Notes: generated by a model not told the origin, from the letters alone. Shown: positions 8,215 through 17,097, counted from the first letter of the stretch. The stretch is DNA of 64,000 bases from Flavobacterium luteolum (GCF_027111275.1 NZ_CP114286.1:3334501-3398500), one strand, 5' to 3'. Program-made: numbers and translations.

Positions 8215-9696
8215 TCAGAATTGATATTCAAAGTCATTTAAGGCTTGATTCCATAGAATTTCTTGGATATCCCACGAGCCTCTGTTTGACGGTGCTTCTA
8301 GTTTTTGGGCAATTATAATTTTCTCCCCGTCAGTGCGTACATTGATCATTCCGTAAACTGTTACCAAGCGCTCTTTGTCTATTGGTGTAGCTGTAGAAGT
8401 TTTGTTTTGGGTCTTTTGCAAAAATTCTGGCGTAGATCTGGCAAGTTCGGTTGAGAATATTAATGATCTTAAACCACGACTATATTTTCCAATGGTTCCA
8501 AGCGTATCGGGACGGGGATGGCAGTGTGGCTCTTCATCTCCACTAGAAATAATGGTGGCAATAGGATTTAACGCATCCATAAACTCACTAGTAAAGTCAG
8601 ATGAGCCATGATGGCAAGATTTAGCTATGTCAGTTTGAAAAACTGTCCTTGCTTGAAGTATTGCAACACGAAGAGCATTTTCAGCAGTCTGTCTTTGAGT
8701 TGCAGTACCAGATTTAATTGCAACTCTAAGAGCTGGAAGATCTGCACCAGTATAATGTTTCATCAAATGATCTTCGGCTGGTTCATTTAGGTCTCCTCCA
8801 AGAAGCAGTTTGACTTTGCCTATTTTAAGTTTTAGAATAATAGAATGACCATTTTTCGTTTTGCCTTTATTCTCCTTAAAAACCTGTAAAGCAGGCTTGC
8901 CTTGAATATTCTCTGCAACAGGTCCTAAAATTTCCATAACTGTATTTTGACTGCCAAGAGCAGGTAGTCCAGCGCGCAGTCCAATTTTATCAGCTGTGGT
9001 TTTTAACAGCATTTTAATGTAATTTCCTTGCCCAGTAGGAGAGCTTACTCTATTTTGGAAGTCTGAATTATATTCGCAAAGATCAGTAATGTAATCTTTA
9101 CCCTGGTGAGAAATCAATGTTCCAAGGGAAGATGGATCTTCTCCGCTTTTTTCGATCATACAGTTATGGTACACTTTTTTTATTGTGAAGGTTTTACGTC
9201 CTTCTTTTTCATGTGTAAAAATTTTGGTGAAACCAGCATAATGATCTTCATCTGAATGTGATATAATAACATCCATTGGAGGTGGAAATTTGCCAGGTTT
9301 ATTAAGGTTGAACCTCCATCTTAAAAAGCGGAACATATTATCTGAAGCACCTGCATCCATAATATAATGCTGATCTTCGGGAGTAACTACGTGACAGCCA
9401 TCTCCTTGACCAACATCAACAAAATTAACTTCTAATATTCTGTTGGACTGTATTTCTTCAGGTCTGATCCAGCCGTTTTGATTTCTTCCTCTAACTCGGA
9501 CATATTGTTTGTTATTATGCTGTTCGTAGACAGGAAGACCATCAGGGCCTGTTAGAAGACCGATCCAATCTCCAAATAATAAATGTTTTACCAATTTAAA
9601 TGTTGTTTTGCCTTTTTTGTCTGTTACATAGTCCATTATTTTTACAGAAGGGAATGTGGCAAATCCATATTTGTTAGTGATAATTTTTTGATCCAT
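8215..9696 (-). CDS. MBL-fold hydrolase with N-terminal SH3-like domain
   Basis: A 493-residue protein without signal peptide. Residues 1-85 look like a bacterial SH3 domain (GDWIGLLTGPDG, YVRVRGRNQNGWIRPEEI). The rest is a metallo-beta-lactamase fold of the ComEC/Rec2-like type: VNFVDVGQGDGCHV, YIMDAGASDN, ISHSDEDHYAG (the HxxxDH metal site), SCHHGSSDF and a final HCHPRP segment. Such proteins are predicted hydrolases, possibly of nucleic acid or nucleotide signals. There are no membrane segments, so it is not a ComEC channel. It stands alone, convergent with the mannosidase operon, at the edge of a defence-rich region, which suggests but does not prove a defence role. Confidence 0.75.
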   Translation of the reverse strand: MDQKIITNKYGFATFPSVKIMDYVTDKKGKTTFKLVKHLLFGDWIGLLTGPDGLPVYEQHNNKQYVRVRGRNQNGWIRPEEIQSNRILEVNFVDVGQGDGCHVVTPEDQHYIMDAGASDNMFRFLRWRFNLNKPGKFPPPMDVIISHSDEDHYAGFTKIFTHEKEGRKTFTIKKVYHNCMIEKSGEDPSSLGTLISHQGKDYITDLCEYNSDFQNRVSSPTGQGNYIKMLLKTTADKIGLRAGLPALGSQNTVMEILGPVAENIQGKPALQVFKENKGKTKNGHSIILKLKIGKVKLLLGGDLNEPAEDHLMKHYTGADLPALRVAIKSGTATQRQTAENALRVAILQARTVFQTDIAKSCHHGSSDFTSEFMDALNPIATIISSGDEEPHCHPRPDTLGTIGKYSRGLRSLIFSTELARSTPEFLQKTQNKTSTATPIDKERLVTVYGMINVRTDGEKIIIAQKLEAPSNRGSWDIQEILWNQALNDFEYQF

Positions 9697-10005
9697 TTTT
9701 TGTCATATTGGTTAGAGGTAATGCTTTGTTTTGAGAGCTACTATTTTTATATTCTTAAAATTTAAAATATTGATATACACAAAGTTATGTAAAATTGTTT
9801 TTGCGCTTTCAAGTATAACTACCTGATTAATAGCTGTGAAATATGAAAAAATTGTAAAGAATACAGAAGCCGCAGTTTTTAAAGCTTTAATAATATTCCA
9901 AATTGTGATTCTATAATTTTTAATGGAGTAAAATAACACGTCAAGATTCTATTGCGAAATTTTTTGAGAGGTTGTGTAAATATTAAAAATGGGCGCAAAA
10001 GACAA
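9697..10005. other. AT-rich intergenic stretch without recognised gene
   Basis: This lies upstream of the MBL gene. A 75-codon frame on the minus strand (9712-9939) has no recognisable features and low-complexity AT-rich composition. The MBL promoter should be here, but no convincing TAnnTTTG box was found on the minus strand. Confidence 0.5.
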
Positions 10006-10035
10006 AACCCTGCAAAGAATTTGATTTGCAGGGTT
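10006..10035 (-). terminator. Hairpin terminator, minus strand
   Basis: An 11-bp perfect stem, AACCCTGCAAA and TTTGCAGGGTT (10006-10016 and 10025-10035), with an 8-base loop. Read on the minus strand it is followed by a T-rich run, so it best serves minus-strand transcription arriving from the right. It is the second of two stacked terminators here. Confidence 0.7.
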
Positions 10036-10065
10036 CGTTGTATTTTAACTTTTTTGAGAAAAAAG

Positions 10066-10094
10066 AAAACCCCTTAACAAAGTTAAGGGGTTTT
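10066..10094 (-). terminator. Strong bidirectional terminator
   Basis: A perfect 13-bp stem (10066-10078 with 10082-10094, core CCCCTTAAC/GTTAAGGGG) with a 3-base loop, flanked by A and T runs. On the minus strand it follows a short open frame whose stop codon lies inside the stem. With the hairpin at 10006 it insulates the MBL gene from the island. Confidence 0.9.
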
Positions 10095-10154
10095 AAAGTC
10101 AGCGGAGAAAGAGGCTCCGCCACCTGTATCGTAAGCACCAGCAAACACTGGGTG
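10083..10154 (-). pseudogene. C-terminal gene remnant (FAGA-type tail), copy 1
   Basis: On the minus strand a 23-codon open stretch reads HPVFAGAYDTGGGASFSADF plus KTP and a stop inside the terminator stem. There is a stop just upstream and no good start. A related tail, LFAGAFVTGSESSS, is found at 19480-19533, also on the minus strand and also just before a strong terminator. This looks like the 3' end of a decayed gene kept together with its terminator. The parent family was not recognised. Confidence 0.45.
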
Positions 10155-10523
10155 TTATATTTTTAAAAAAAAGGAGGGTCACTTATAGGGCACTCTTGAA
10201 ATTCTTGGGTTTATTAACCTCTGTAAATGTAGGGAAAAAAATCGAGAAATGGATGGAGAATTTCCGAAAAATTAATTTCGGTTACTTTGGGAAATATTTC
10301 TATGAGCTTTGTTTTGACTTGAGATTTCATCCCAAATTCCGGAAGCCACTTATAAAATTTTTAATTCAAAAGGAACAACCATTATACTCGTTCAACAGTA
10401 GGAAAGTATTGTGTTGCCTACGATTTTACTCGATTTCGAATGAGAATAGATAAATTATATTTAATTCGAATTATTTTGAAAAGACTAATGCTGAATGGAC
10501 TTATAAAAGGAGTAAAAATTAAT
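10155..10523. other. Intergenic region before the defence operon
   Basis: No gene could be supported. An 85-codon frame on the + strand (10196-10453) has no features. The sequence contains a near palindrome CCGAAA...TTTCGG at about 10270. The promoter of the downstream operon starts at its right end. Confidence 0.4.
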
Positions 10524-10531
10524 TATCTTTG
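10524..10531 (+). promoter_or_regulatory. Probable -7 box of the ATPase operon
   Basis: TATCTTTG matches the Bacteroidota -7 consensus TAnnTTTG and lies 17 bases before the ATPase start codon, so the leader would be very short. No good TTG box was seen at the expected upstream distance, so this is only half a promoter match. Confidence 0.5.
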
Positions 10532-10548
10532 TTGGTAGAAACATTATT

Positions 10549-11700
10549 ATGATACATACAATCAAGTTTAAAAATTATAAGTCCTTTAAAGAAGAGCAGA
10601 CTTTAGTAATCAAGCCTATAACTATTTTAATTGGAATCAATAGTGCTGGTAAATCAGCAATTACTAAGTTGCCTACTCTTTTATCAAATTCGCTTCAGGG
10701 AAATTTTTCTGAACCATTGAAATTAAACAATGGAGGTGTTGAGTTAGGTGCTGAATTTAGAGACCTAGTATATGGACGTACACGGTTAGGAAAACTAGAA
10801 TTTTCACTAGAAGACAATAATGAAAAATTAGATATTGTAATTGGTGCCGGTCCACGAAGTGGAGACAATCCTGAAATTTTTTCATGGACATTGAAATCAG
10901 ATGAAAAAGTTGATCAATTGGAATATGCAGATGACAAGATTTTTAGAGGGTTTCATTTAAATTTGGCAAAAGGAGCTAACCCTATAAAAAGCTTATCTAT
11001 AAATACTGATTATATTGGACCATTCAGAGTTTTACCGGAAAGGCAGTACAGCGATTTAAAAAAAGTAAGTGAAAAGCATATTGGTATTAAAGGTGAAAAT
11101 ACATATTCTATTATTATTCGAGATGCCTTGACTCTAGAACAGAAATTACTCAAACAGGTAAGTGAATGGTATGAAAAAAGTTTCGAAGGCTGGGGATTGC
11201 AGGTCAACGCAGATACAGAACCATTTTATCAGCTGGAACTCACTAGGGGTAATGGAGATGTAAATATTAATTTCAGGGATGTCGGCCAAGGAATGAGCCA
11301 GCTTTTACCGATTGTGACCAGAGCTTTTATGCCAACTGTTGAAGAAACATTGGTTGTAGTTGAACAGCCTGAACTTCATTTGCATCCTAGTGCGCATGGT
11401 GACGTTGCAGAACTACTTGTAGATACACTAAAAAGTGGAGGCAAAAAATATTTGATTGAGACTCATTCTCAGAATTTCATATTACGAATCCGGGCCTTGG
11501 TTGCATCAAAAAAAATTAATCATCAAGATATTTCTCTATATTACGTAAAATTTAATTCAGAAACAGATAGCAGTAGTTTAGAAAAAATAACAATTGACCA
11601 AAATGGAAATGTAGACCATTGGCCAAAAGGTATTTTCGATGAAGCTTTATTAGAGACTATAGCTATAAGGACGGCCCAACAAGAATCGCGAGTGAAATGA
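10549..11700 (+). CDS. AAA/ABC-type ATPase with DUF3696-like C-terminus (defence candidate)
   Basis: A 383-residue ATPase of the SMC/OLD-like AAA class. It starts MIHTIKFKNYKSFKEEQ and has Walker A GINSAGKS at residues 29-36, an ABC-signature-like segment VGQGMSQLLPI near 245, Walker B TLVVVEQPELHLHP near 268 and the switch histidine in LIETHSQNF near 307. The C-terminus WPKGIFDEALLE resembles DUF3696. There is no TOPRIM domain in this protein, but the next gene overlaps by 4 bp (ATGA) and looks TOPRIM-like. That matches the two-gene logic of ATPase plus nuclease systems such as PARIS or split OLD proteins. A role as phage sensor is inferred. Confidence 0.85.
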   Translation: MIHTIKFKNYKSFKEEQTLVIKPITILIGINSAGKSAITKLPTLLSNSLQGNFSEPLKLNNGGVELGAEFRDLVYGRTRLGKLEFSLEDNNEKLDIVIGAGPRSGDNPEIFSWTLKSDEKVDQLEYADDKIFRGFHLNLAKGANPIKSLSINTDYIGPFRVLPERQYSDLKKVSEKHIGIKGENTYSIIIRDALTLEQKLLKQVSEWYEKSFEGWGLQVNADTEPFYQLELTRGNGDVNINFRDVGQGMSQLLPIVTRAFMPTVEETLVVVEQPELHLHPSAHGDVAELLVDTLKSGGKKYLIETHSQNFILRIRALVASKKINHQDISLYYVKFNSETDSSSLEKITIDQNGNVDHWPKGIFDEALLETIAIRTAQQESRVK

Positions 11701-12689
11701 AAATAGCCATTGAAAATGCCATATTTCATGATATAGGCGAGTTTAGAAATCTCTATAGGATTATTTTAAATGGGGACCAGCGACATGTTTTTCTTATAGA
11801 CTACCCATCGATTTTAAAGTCAGTAAATTTTGAAAAAATGGAACCGATTGATCGGGAGATTTTAAGTCTTAGTTATGTTTCAAATAACAGAACTGAAATA
11901 TTACCTAAGTTTACGATTTCAAAAGTATCTGGAAATAATCACTTTAGTACAGATGAAGCTATATTGTATCTCGATCAGCCATTAAACATTCTTTTAGAGC
12001 ACGGTTTAAATGATCGATATTTTTTGGAGGCACTTTTCAAACATTTTGATGAAGATAAAGAGATTTTGAAACATCTTAGTAAAGGGTGGATTATATTTGA
12101 TCATGCAGGCGGAGCAGGCCCAATTAAGAGTGTAATTAATGGTACATTTAGATCAATGCAAACCTGGCCAAAGAAAGATAAAAAAGTCTATCTAAGATTT
12201 TTCGTTATCATGGACAGTGATAAAAAAACAAATGTTTCCGCACTTGGCAATGATAAAGAAAATATTGTTAAGTACCTCACTAAGAATGAAATTACGCACC
12301 ATGTTCTTGTTAAAAGAGAAATGGAAAATTATGTTCCTGAATTAATATTGGCAACTTTAGAAGATAACTATCTAAATGAGTATTGCAATTTAAGCACAAT
12401 ACAGAAAGATTATTTTGATTTGGAAAAAGGCTTAATACATGAAAGGGGAGCAAAAAAGGGAAATAAAGAAGTTGAAGACTTTTATGCTTCATTGAATGAT
12501 AGAAGTTGGAAAATTCTTCAAGCTGGTATAAACACAGTTAAATACAATAGTGAAAATTTTAAAAATGAATTTGGAAAACTTTTTAATGATCCAAATGTTA
12601 CAAAAAATTCCCTAATAGGCAGATGTGGGGGTACTAAATATGAAAATGAATTACAGGAAATTGTAAATAAAGTTAAATCTCTATTATGA
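11697..12689 (+). CDS. TOPRIM-like protein, probable effector partner of the ATPase
   Basis: A 330-residue protein not recognised outright. Three spaced segments resemble the TOPRIM part of OLD/DUF4435 proteins: NILLEHGLNDRYFLEAL near residues 96-112 (acidic motif 1), RFFVIMDSDKK near 168-178 (DxD motif) and HHVLVKREMENYVPEL near 201-216 (the REIENY-type motif). It overlaps the ATPase gene and the following DUF262 gene by 4 bp each, so the three are translationally coupled and probably stoichiometric. If TOPRIM is right it is a metal-dependent nuclease. A non-catalytic partner is the alternative, and a structure prediction would decide. Confidence 0.6.
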   Translation: MKIAIENAIFHDIGEFRNLYRIILNGDQRHVFLIDYPSILKSVNFEKMEPIDREILSLSYVSNNRTEILPKFTISKVSGNNHFSTDEAILYLDQPLNILLEHGLNDRYFLEALFKHFDEDKEILKHLSKGWIIFDHAGGAGPIKSVINGTFRSMQTWPKKDKKVYLRFFVIMDSDKKTNVSALGNDKENIVKYLTKNEITHHVLVKREMENYVPELILATLEDNYLNEYCNLSTIQKDYFDLEKGLIHERGAKKGNKEVEDFYASLNDRSWKILQAGINTVKYNSENFKNEFGKLFNDPNVTKNSLIGRCGGTKYENELQEIVNKVKSLL

Positions 12690-14305
12690 TAAATGACAAA
12701 TTAAAAGTTGAATCGAGAGTTAGAAGACTTATACATTATATTGAAGATATAGAAAAAGGGATATTACAAATTCCTGCATTCCAGAGAGATTTTGTATGGG
12801 ATAAAAAAAACAAAATTGATCTTTTTGACAGTTTGAGTGAAGGTTATCCAATCGGTTCAATACTACTTTGGAAACCAGATGAGAGTTATGGTGAAGGTTT
12901 AATGATTGGTCCATATACTATTCCTCAAAAAGAAGACAATTACTTTTACATTCTGGATGGATTCCAGAGATTGTCTACTTTGTTTGGTTGTCTGATTAAC
13001 CCTGACAAAACAACCCTTCAAATAAATAGATCACTTTGGGAGAAAGAATTTCAAATTTGTTATGATTTAAAAAAGGAAGAGTTTTTTCTGCCACGAAGTA
13101 AAAATTTGGAACCTTATCAGATACCCGTATATAAATTAATGGATACCAGGGCTTCGTATACTTTCCAAAGAAACCTTCAGGATATGTACTATAGTGATGA
13201 TGACATAAATTTATATTTGGACAGGTATGAAAAATTAGGGAGCACTTTGATAGATTTTACTCTTCCATCAATTGATATCACTGGTGGAACTATAGAAAAA
13301 GCCGTAGACATTTTTTCAAGGTTAAATTCAAAAGGTTCAATTATTTCTCCGGATTGGATAGTCTCTGCGCGCACGTATAATCGCCAAGATGATTTTAGAC
13401 TAGGTACTTTGATTGATGAACTTTTGGTAGATTTAAAAAAATATAATTTTGAAGGCATAAAACGTGAATTGGTACTGCAATGTATACAAAGCTCTTTTGG
13501 TAAATTGTATTTAGATGTTTCCATAGAAGAAGTGCTCCAGGAAATTAATTTTACACAGCAAACTAGGAAAACGCTATTGAGTATCAGAAAAGCTGTGAAA
13601 TTCTTGTTTGAAGAGTTAAGTGTTGTTTATAGTAAACTACTTCCTGCCAGTATCCAATTAGTGTTTCTTACTGAATTCTTTAATTTAGTTTCGGAACCGA
13701 CAAGAAAGCAGTTAGATGATATGAAAAAATGGTTTTGGATAACTACCTACTCAAATTATTTCACCATTTATTCTCCAAGTAAACGAAAAGAGGCATTTAC
13801 TCATTTTCAGCTATATTGTAATAGAGAATACCTTGATCCAGTATACTATGATAGGCCGGGAGGTAGATTTTCAGCTCCTGATTTACCAGAAAAAATAACT
13901 TATGGAGGAGTTAGAGCCAACGCATATGTTTTATTTTTATTGAATTATGCAAATGATTTTCAGCCAATTGATTCTGAAGAGGTTGAAGGAATAAGAATTT
14001 TCAATTTATTTGGGTTTAAATCTAGGCCCGAAAACATCGTGCCATTATTGGTCTATGTAGATCCTTTTGATAAAAACAATAAAATTCCTAAATTTAAGAC
14101 ATCTTCTTTGGAATCTTGGTTAGGACGTGGAGAAAGTTATCCTAGATTTTTTATTGGACCAGAAGCTGAAGATTTTGATATTTTGTCGGATAAAGAGGTT
14201 GACACACTTTTGGATAATAGGGCCTCAGCAATAAGTCTTGCAGAACAGGCATTTGTTGAAAGCTTAGAGATTAACTATAACGACGAATGGTCGTACAACT
14301 TTTAA
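12686..14305 (+). CDS. DUF262 (ParB/GmrS-like) domain protein
   Basis: A 539-residue protein whose N-terminus is DUF262: IPAFQRDFVWD near residues 29-39 (the QR.(Y/F).W motif), YPIGSILLW and ILDGFQRLSTL near 88-98, a DGQQR variant with Phe in place of Gln. DUF262 proteins are ParB/Srx-fold NTPases or nucleases found in defence systems such as GmrSD and BrxU. No DUF1524 HNH motif is visible in the C-terminal 300 residues, so nuclease activity may be supplied by another subunit. The gene overlaps the TOPRIM-like gene by 4 bp. A DUF262 gene coupled to an ATPase and a TOPRIM-like gene is an arrangement I do not recall from a named system. Confidence 0.8.
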   Translation: MINDKLKVESRVRRLIHYIEDIEKGILQIPAFQRDFVWDKKNKIDLFDSLSEGYPIGSILLWKPDESYGEGLMIGPYTIPQKEDNYFYILDGFQRLSTLFGCLINPDKTTLQINRSLWEKEFQICYDLKKEEFFLPRSKNLEPYQIPVYKLMDTRASYTFQRNLQDMYYSDDDINLYLDRYEKLGSTLIDFTLPSIDITGGTIEKAVDIFSRLNSKGSIISPDWIVSARTYNRQDDFRLGTLIDELLVDLKKYNFEGIKRELVLQCIQSSFGKLYLDVSIEEVLQEINFTQQTRKTLLSIRKAVKFLFEELSVVYSKLLPASIQLVFLTEFFNLVSEPTRKQLDDMKKWFWITTYSNYFTIYSPSKRKEAFTHFQLYCNREYLDPVYYDRPGGRFSAPDLPEKITYGGVRANAYVLFLLNYANDFQPIDSEEVEGIRIFNLFGFKSRPENIVPLLVYVDPFDKNNKIPKFKTSSLESWLGRGESYPRFFIGPEAEDFDILSDKEVDTLLDNRASAISLAEQAFVESLEINYNDEWSYNF

Positions 14306-14355
14306 CTTCTTATATTATGAAGTCTCGAGTAACTTGGTTGTAAAACTATAAATTC

Positions 14356-15000
14356 ATGTTAATCAAATTAGATATGGAAAATGTAAAGGTTGATATATCT
14401 TCAACAGCAATTGAAAAAGGAATAGATTTAATCGCTGGATTTATTGAAAAACTTGCTGGTTCCTCATTGGAAGAAGCCGGCCTATTGCTTGCTGACCACG
14501 TCAAATTACGACGCTTAAAAAATCAAATAAAGATATTCTCCAGTGCAAAGAAAATTGCCGAAGAAAATAATTTTAAGATTAAGCAAATAAACTTAAAAAT
14601 GCTTGTTCCTTTATTGGAATTTTCATCACTTGAAGAAGATGAAACGCTTCAGCAAAAATGGTGTAATCTCATCGTGAACTTCAGTGATGAATCTCAAAAT
14701 TATGAATCATCAATTTTTCCATTTATCTTAAATCAATTATCATCAAGAGAAGTAATGGAATTGGATAAATTGAAGCTAATTGAACAAATTGAAGTTAATC
14801 GACAGAAAAGAATAGCAAGTACTAAACTTTCAGACATTGAAATTTCCAACCTTATTCGTCTGGGAGTACTTGAACGCATTATTATTGAAGGTTTTCCGTT
14901 TTATGAGCCCGACGGTTCCGTATATTATACCGTTTCTGCACTTGGTAAGGAATTTATAAATTGTTGTTCGAATAATAGAAAAAATAATGGTGTCAATTGA
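14356..15000 (+). CDS. Abi-alpha (DUF4393) family protein
   Basis: A 214-residue protein matching the Abi-alpha/DUF4393 pattern: an N-terminal helix pair (IEKGIDLIAGFIEKLAGSS), then LLADHVKLRRLKNQIKIF, and LVPLLEFSSLEEDETLQQ and KWCNLIVNF. The family is linked to abortive infection. It lies 50 bp after the DUF262 stop and probably shares its transcript. ATG 14356 and ATG 14374 are both possible starts. Its stop codon is embedded in a perfect palindrome that looks like the operon terminator. Confidence 0.75.
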   Translation: MLIKLDMENVKVDISSTAIEKGIDLIAGFIEKLAGSSLEEAGLLLADHVKLRRLKNQIKIFSSAKKIAEENNFKIKQINLKMLVPLLEFSSLEEDETLQQKWCNLIVNFSDESQNYESSIFPFILNQLSSREVMELDKLKLIEQIEVNRQKRIASTKLSDIEISNLIRLGVLERIIIEGFPFYEPDGSVYYTVSALGKEFINCCSNNRKNNGVN

Positions 15001-15009
15001 CACCATTAT
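14984..15009 (+). terminator. 26-bp perfect palindrome / terminator
   Basis: ATAATGGTGTCAA followed by its exact reverse complement, with no spacer, covering the last codons of the Abi-alpha gene and continuing into a T-rich stretch. It probably terminates the four-gene operon. The absence of a loop and the perfect symmetry would also suit a protein-binding site. Confidence 0.65.
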
Positions 15010-15032
15010 AATTTTGTTTTAGATCATGATCA

Positions 15033-15482
15033 TTAAAGCTCTTGTAAATACAAATTTAGTTTATCTTTAAAAAACTTTGCAGATATGTCATCTTCGAAAA
15101 AATCCGCTACATATAAATTTTTAAATAGTATTTTCATTACGGGAATAGCGTCAACGTCCTGGAACATTACTTCCTTTATATATTTTAATAGAGGAATTAA
15201 ATATTGGTCTCTATCATCGCTGTATTGACTTTCAAAGTCAAAAACTTGATTAATCAAATCAGATAGCATTTCGTTATGTAAAACATTACCATCCATCTGG
15301 TTCAGTGGACTTAAGGTTTTGGAATTGCAATCAAAAGACAATTGTAATCCTGTGGCTCCTGATACATTTTTAGTAGCAGCTTGAGCAAATTTCTCAGCTA
15401 TTAGAATTAAACTTTTGATTTGAACATTTTGGACTGAAGAATTGGGATGTATATGCATGGTAATATTACTTTTTCCAAACAT
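15033..15482 (-). CDS. Hypothetical protein, 149 aa
   Basis: Not recognised. It is an acidic cytoplasmic protein with no signal peptide: an N-terminal strand-like part (NITMHIHPNSSVQNVQIK) is followed by helical segments rich in Asp, Phe and Leu (SDLINQVFDFESQYSDDRDQ). It converges on the Abi-alpha gene, with the palindrome at 14984-15009 between the two stops. Codon use looks like real coding sequence. It could be a small immunity or accessory protein of the island, but nothing shows this. Confidence 0.6.
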   Translation of the reverse strand: MFGKSNITMHIHPNSSVQNVQIKSLILIAEKFAQAATKNVSGATGLQLSFDCNSKTLSPLNQMDGNVLHNEMLSDLINQVFDFESQYSDDRDQYLIPLLKYIKEVMFQDVDAIPVMKILFKNLYVADFFEDDISAKFFKDKLNLYLQEL

Positions 15483-15603
15483 AAGAATTAAATATCATTT
15501 ATTGTAGGTATAAGTACCTGTTGTTAATTTTTTCATCAACTATGAGGCATTAATTTTTTAGTTCCTGAAACGGAAAGTCAAAACAAACTGTTTGTGGAAA
15601 ATC

Positions 15604-16173
15604 TTATTGGTTTTTGTCTCTATTTATTAATTTATCATTGGGTTTAAAATACATTGTATTGAACAGACCAGCATCAATTAGTACCAAATGATTTGAATTT
15701 ACAAGCTGAATTATGTAAGTTGTAATCATATTTGGGGCCGATGGACCAGTTGTTAGTTTTGTAGTGTGGCTTTCCAATAACAGCAAATCTATTCCGTACT
15801 TCGTTCCTTCGATTTTCCACGTGCCTCTGTCATTTGATATGTGGTTTGTTTTGAAACCCGATTCAAGAGTGTAATTTCCATTAGTTTCGAATGTTATTGT
15901 TCTAATCATCTCAGTATTTCTGTCTGTACAGGTACCATTGTTAATTGAGATGCTATCACATTTTTCGCCATCTCGGCCTACATCTTGGTATATTCGCCAA
16001 GTTGCAATAATATTTGTATGTGCTTCTAAGTTTCGGGTGGAAAAAGAAGTATTTTCAACTATTGAATCTTTCTTGGCCAACAAGTGAACGGGTTTATCAT
16101 TGATGTTATTCGTTCCTGTTTGATTACAGCTGATTATAAATGGAATTAATAGTATTGTAAATAAATTTCTCAT
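15604..16173 (-). CDS. Hypothetical lipoprotein, 189 aa
   Basis: A lipoprotein signal with lipobox near FIISC (Cys16). The mature part is beta-rich and reads like a lipocalin-like stress or sensor domain: IIATWRIYQDVGRDGEKC, TITFETNGNYTLESGF and RGTWKIEGTKYGIDLL. The pattern 'to W, then a calculated response to glycine/asparagine turns' is common in Bacteroidota lipocalin-like lipoproteins. It lies next to a second lipoprotein gene in the same direction (gap 104 bp). No function can be given. Confidence 0.65.
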   Translation of the reverse strand: MRNLFTILLIPFIISCNQTGTNNINDKPVHLLAKKDSIVENTSFSTRNLEAHTNIIATWRIYQDVGRDGEKCDSISINNGTCTDRNTEMIRTITFETNGNYTLESGFKTNHISNDRGTWKIEGTKYGIDLLLLESHTTKLTTGPSAPNMITTYIIQLVNSNHLVLIDAGLFNTMYFKPNDKLINRDKNQ

Positions 16174-16277
16174 CTTTTAATTTTTTTCATTTTAGTTCTT
16201 TTAAGGTAGTCATTTGATCGCTCACAATTCCAGCTTTCAGAATTTAGATTCGTTTCCTATAGTTCAAGATTTAAATT

Positions 16278-17000
16278 TTATTTTTTATTGATTATTTGCT
16301 TTTTTATGCTTGCAATATCTGATTTGATTGTATCAATATCTTTTTGGATATCAGACTGAAATGAAAGTGATTTGTCAATATCTGCAGTTGATTCCTCTTT
16401 CTGCTTAAATTCTAGTTTCATTTCGTGCATAACTTCATTATTTTTAGTTACACCTATACCTGCACCAATCTTCCATATGTTGAATGTTAGGGATCCATCT
16501 CCTTCTACAGTAATAGAATAAGTTATATCAATGGTAAAGGATTCCTTTTTGAGGTCTGCGAATTCTTTGAGATCATTTTCGAATTTTTCAGCAGCGCCTA
16601 TTATTGCATCAGATAAATGTGAAGCACTTTTTCCTATACTAGGCGGAGCATTCTTTGCCTCGGGTTTTTTCATTATAAAAGTATAGCCAAAACTATTTGT
16701 AGTTTCCTTCGACCCCGAACCTGCAAAAATTAATACTGCGACATTACCTGCTACTTTAGTTTTATTGGTAACCGTAAAAGTTAACTCGGCACTGCTAATT
16801 TCTATATTTTTAATGCCTTCTCGTTCAAGCCTTCTCATCGCTTTGGCGTACTCTAATTTTAATAGTTCAGTTATTTCCTTAAGAGGATATTCTTCTGCTG
16901 ATTTTTCAGAGTTGTCTTGAATGACGGGGGAAGATGGTATATTTCCTGTTTTGCATCCTAATACCATTAAGGCAATAAATAAAAATGGTAAATTTTTCAT
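16278..17000 (-). CDS. Lipoprotein, possibly Trypco2-like
   Basis: A 240-residue lipoprotein (lipobox near MVLGC). It has two similar halves: an N-terminal helix LLKLEYAKAMRRLEREG with strand SAELTFTVTNK, and a later SFTIDITYSITVEGD with HEMKLEFKQKE. That resembles 'trypsin-co-occurring domain 2' proteins described from conflict systems, though the match is from memory and weak. The C-terminus is a predicted coiled coil with repeated IDTIKSDIASIKKQI. It lies 430 bp from, and divergent to, the SIR2 gene. Confidence 0.55.
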   Translation of the reverse strand: MKNLPFLFIALMVLGCKTGNIPSSPVIQDNSEKSAEEYPLKEITELLKLEYAKAMRRLEREGIKNIEISSAELTFTVTNKTKVAGNVAVLIFAGSGSKETTNSFGYTFIMKKPEAKNAPPSIGKSASHLSDAIIGAAEKFENDLKEFADLKKESFTIDITYSITVEGDGSLTFNIWKIGAGIGVTKNNEVMHEMKLEFKQKEESTADIDKSLSFQSDIQKDIDTIKSDIASIKKQIINKK

Positions 17001-17097
17001 AGAAATTAATTTTAAGTTAAATCAATATATAATGGTATTTAGTCAATAGTCAGGTCAATGGGAAAAATCTGGTTTACTAAATGTTTAAATTTAAAAA

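Noticed and set aside
8215..9696. ComEC competence channel
   Set aside because: No membrane helices; only the MBL domain and an SH3-like part are present.
9712..9939. 75-codon minus-strand frame
   Set aside because: AT-rich, Ile/Lys/Phe-heavy, no start context, no recognisable domain.
10101..10145. Looked at first like the 3' end of a tRNA gene (AGCGGAGAAAGAGG) and thus an integration site
   Set aside because: No T-arm GTTCGA or other tRNA parts follow; it reads better as the end of a short protein frame before a terminator.
10196..10453. 85-codon + strand frame before the ATPase
   Set aside because: Begins in low-complexity sequence and shows no domain; more likely chance.
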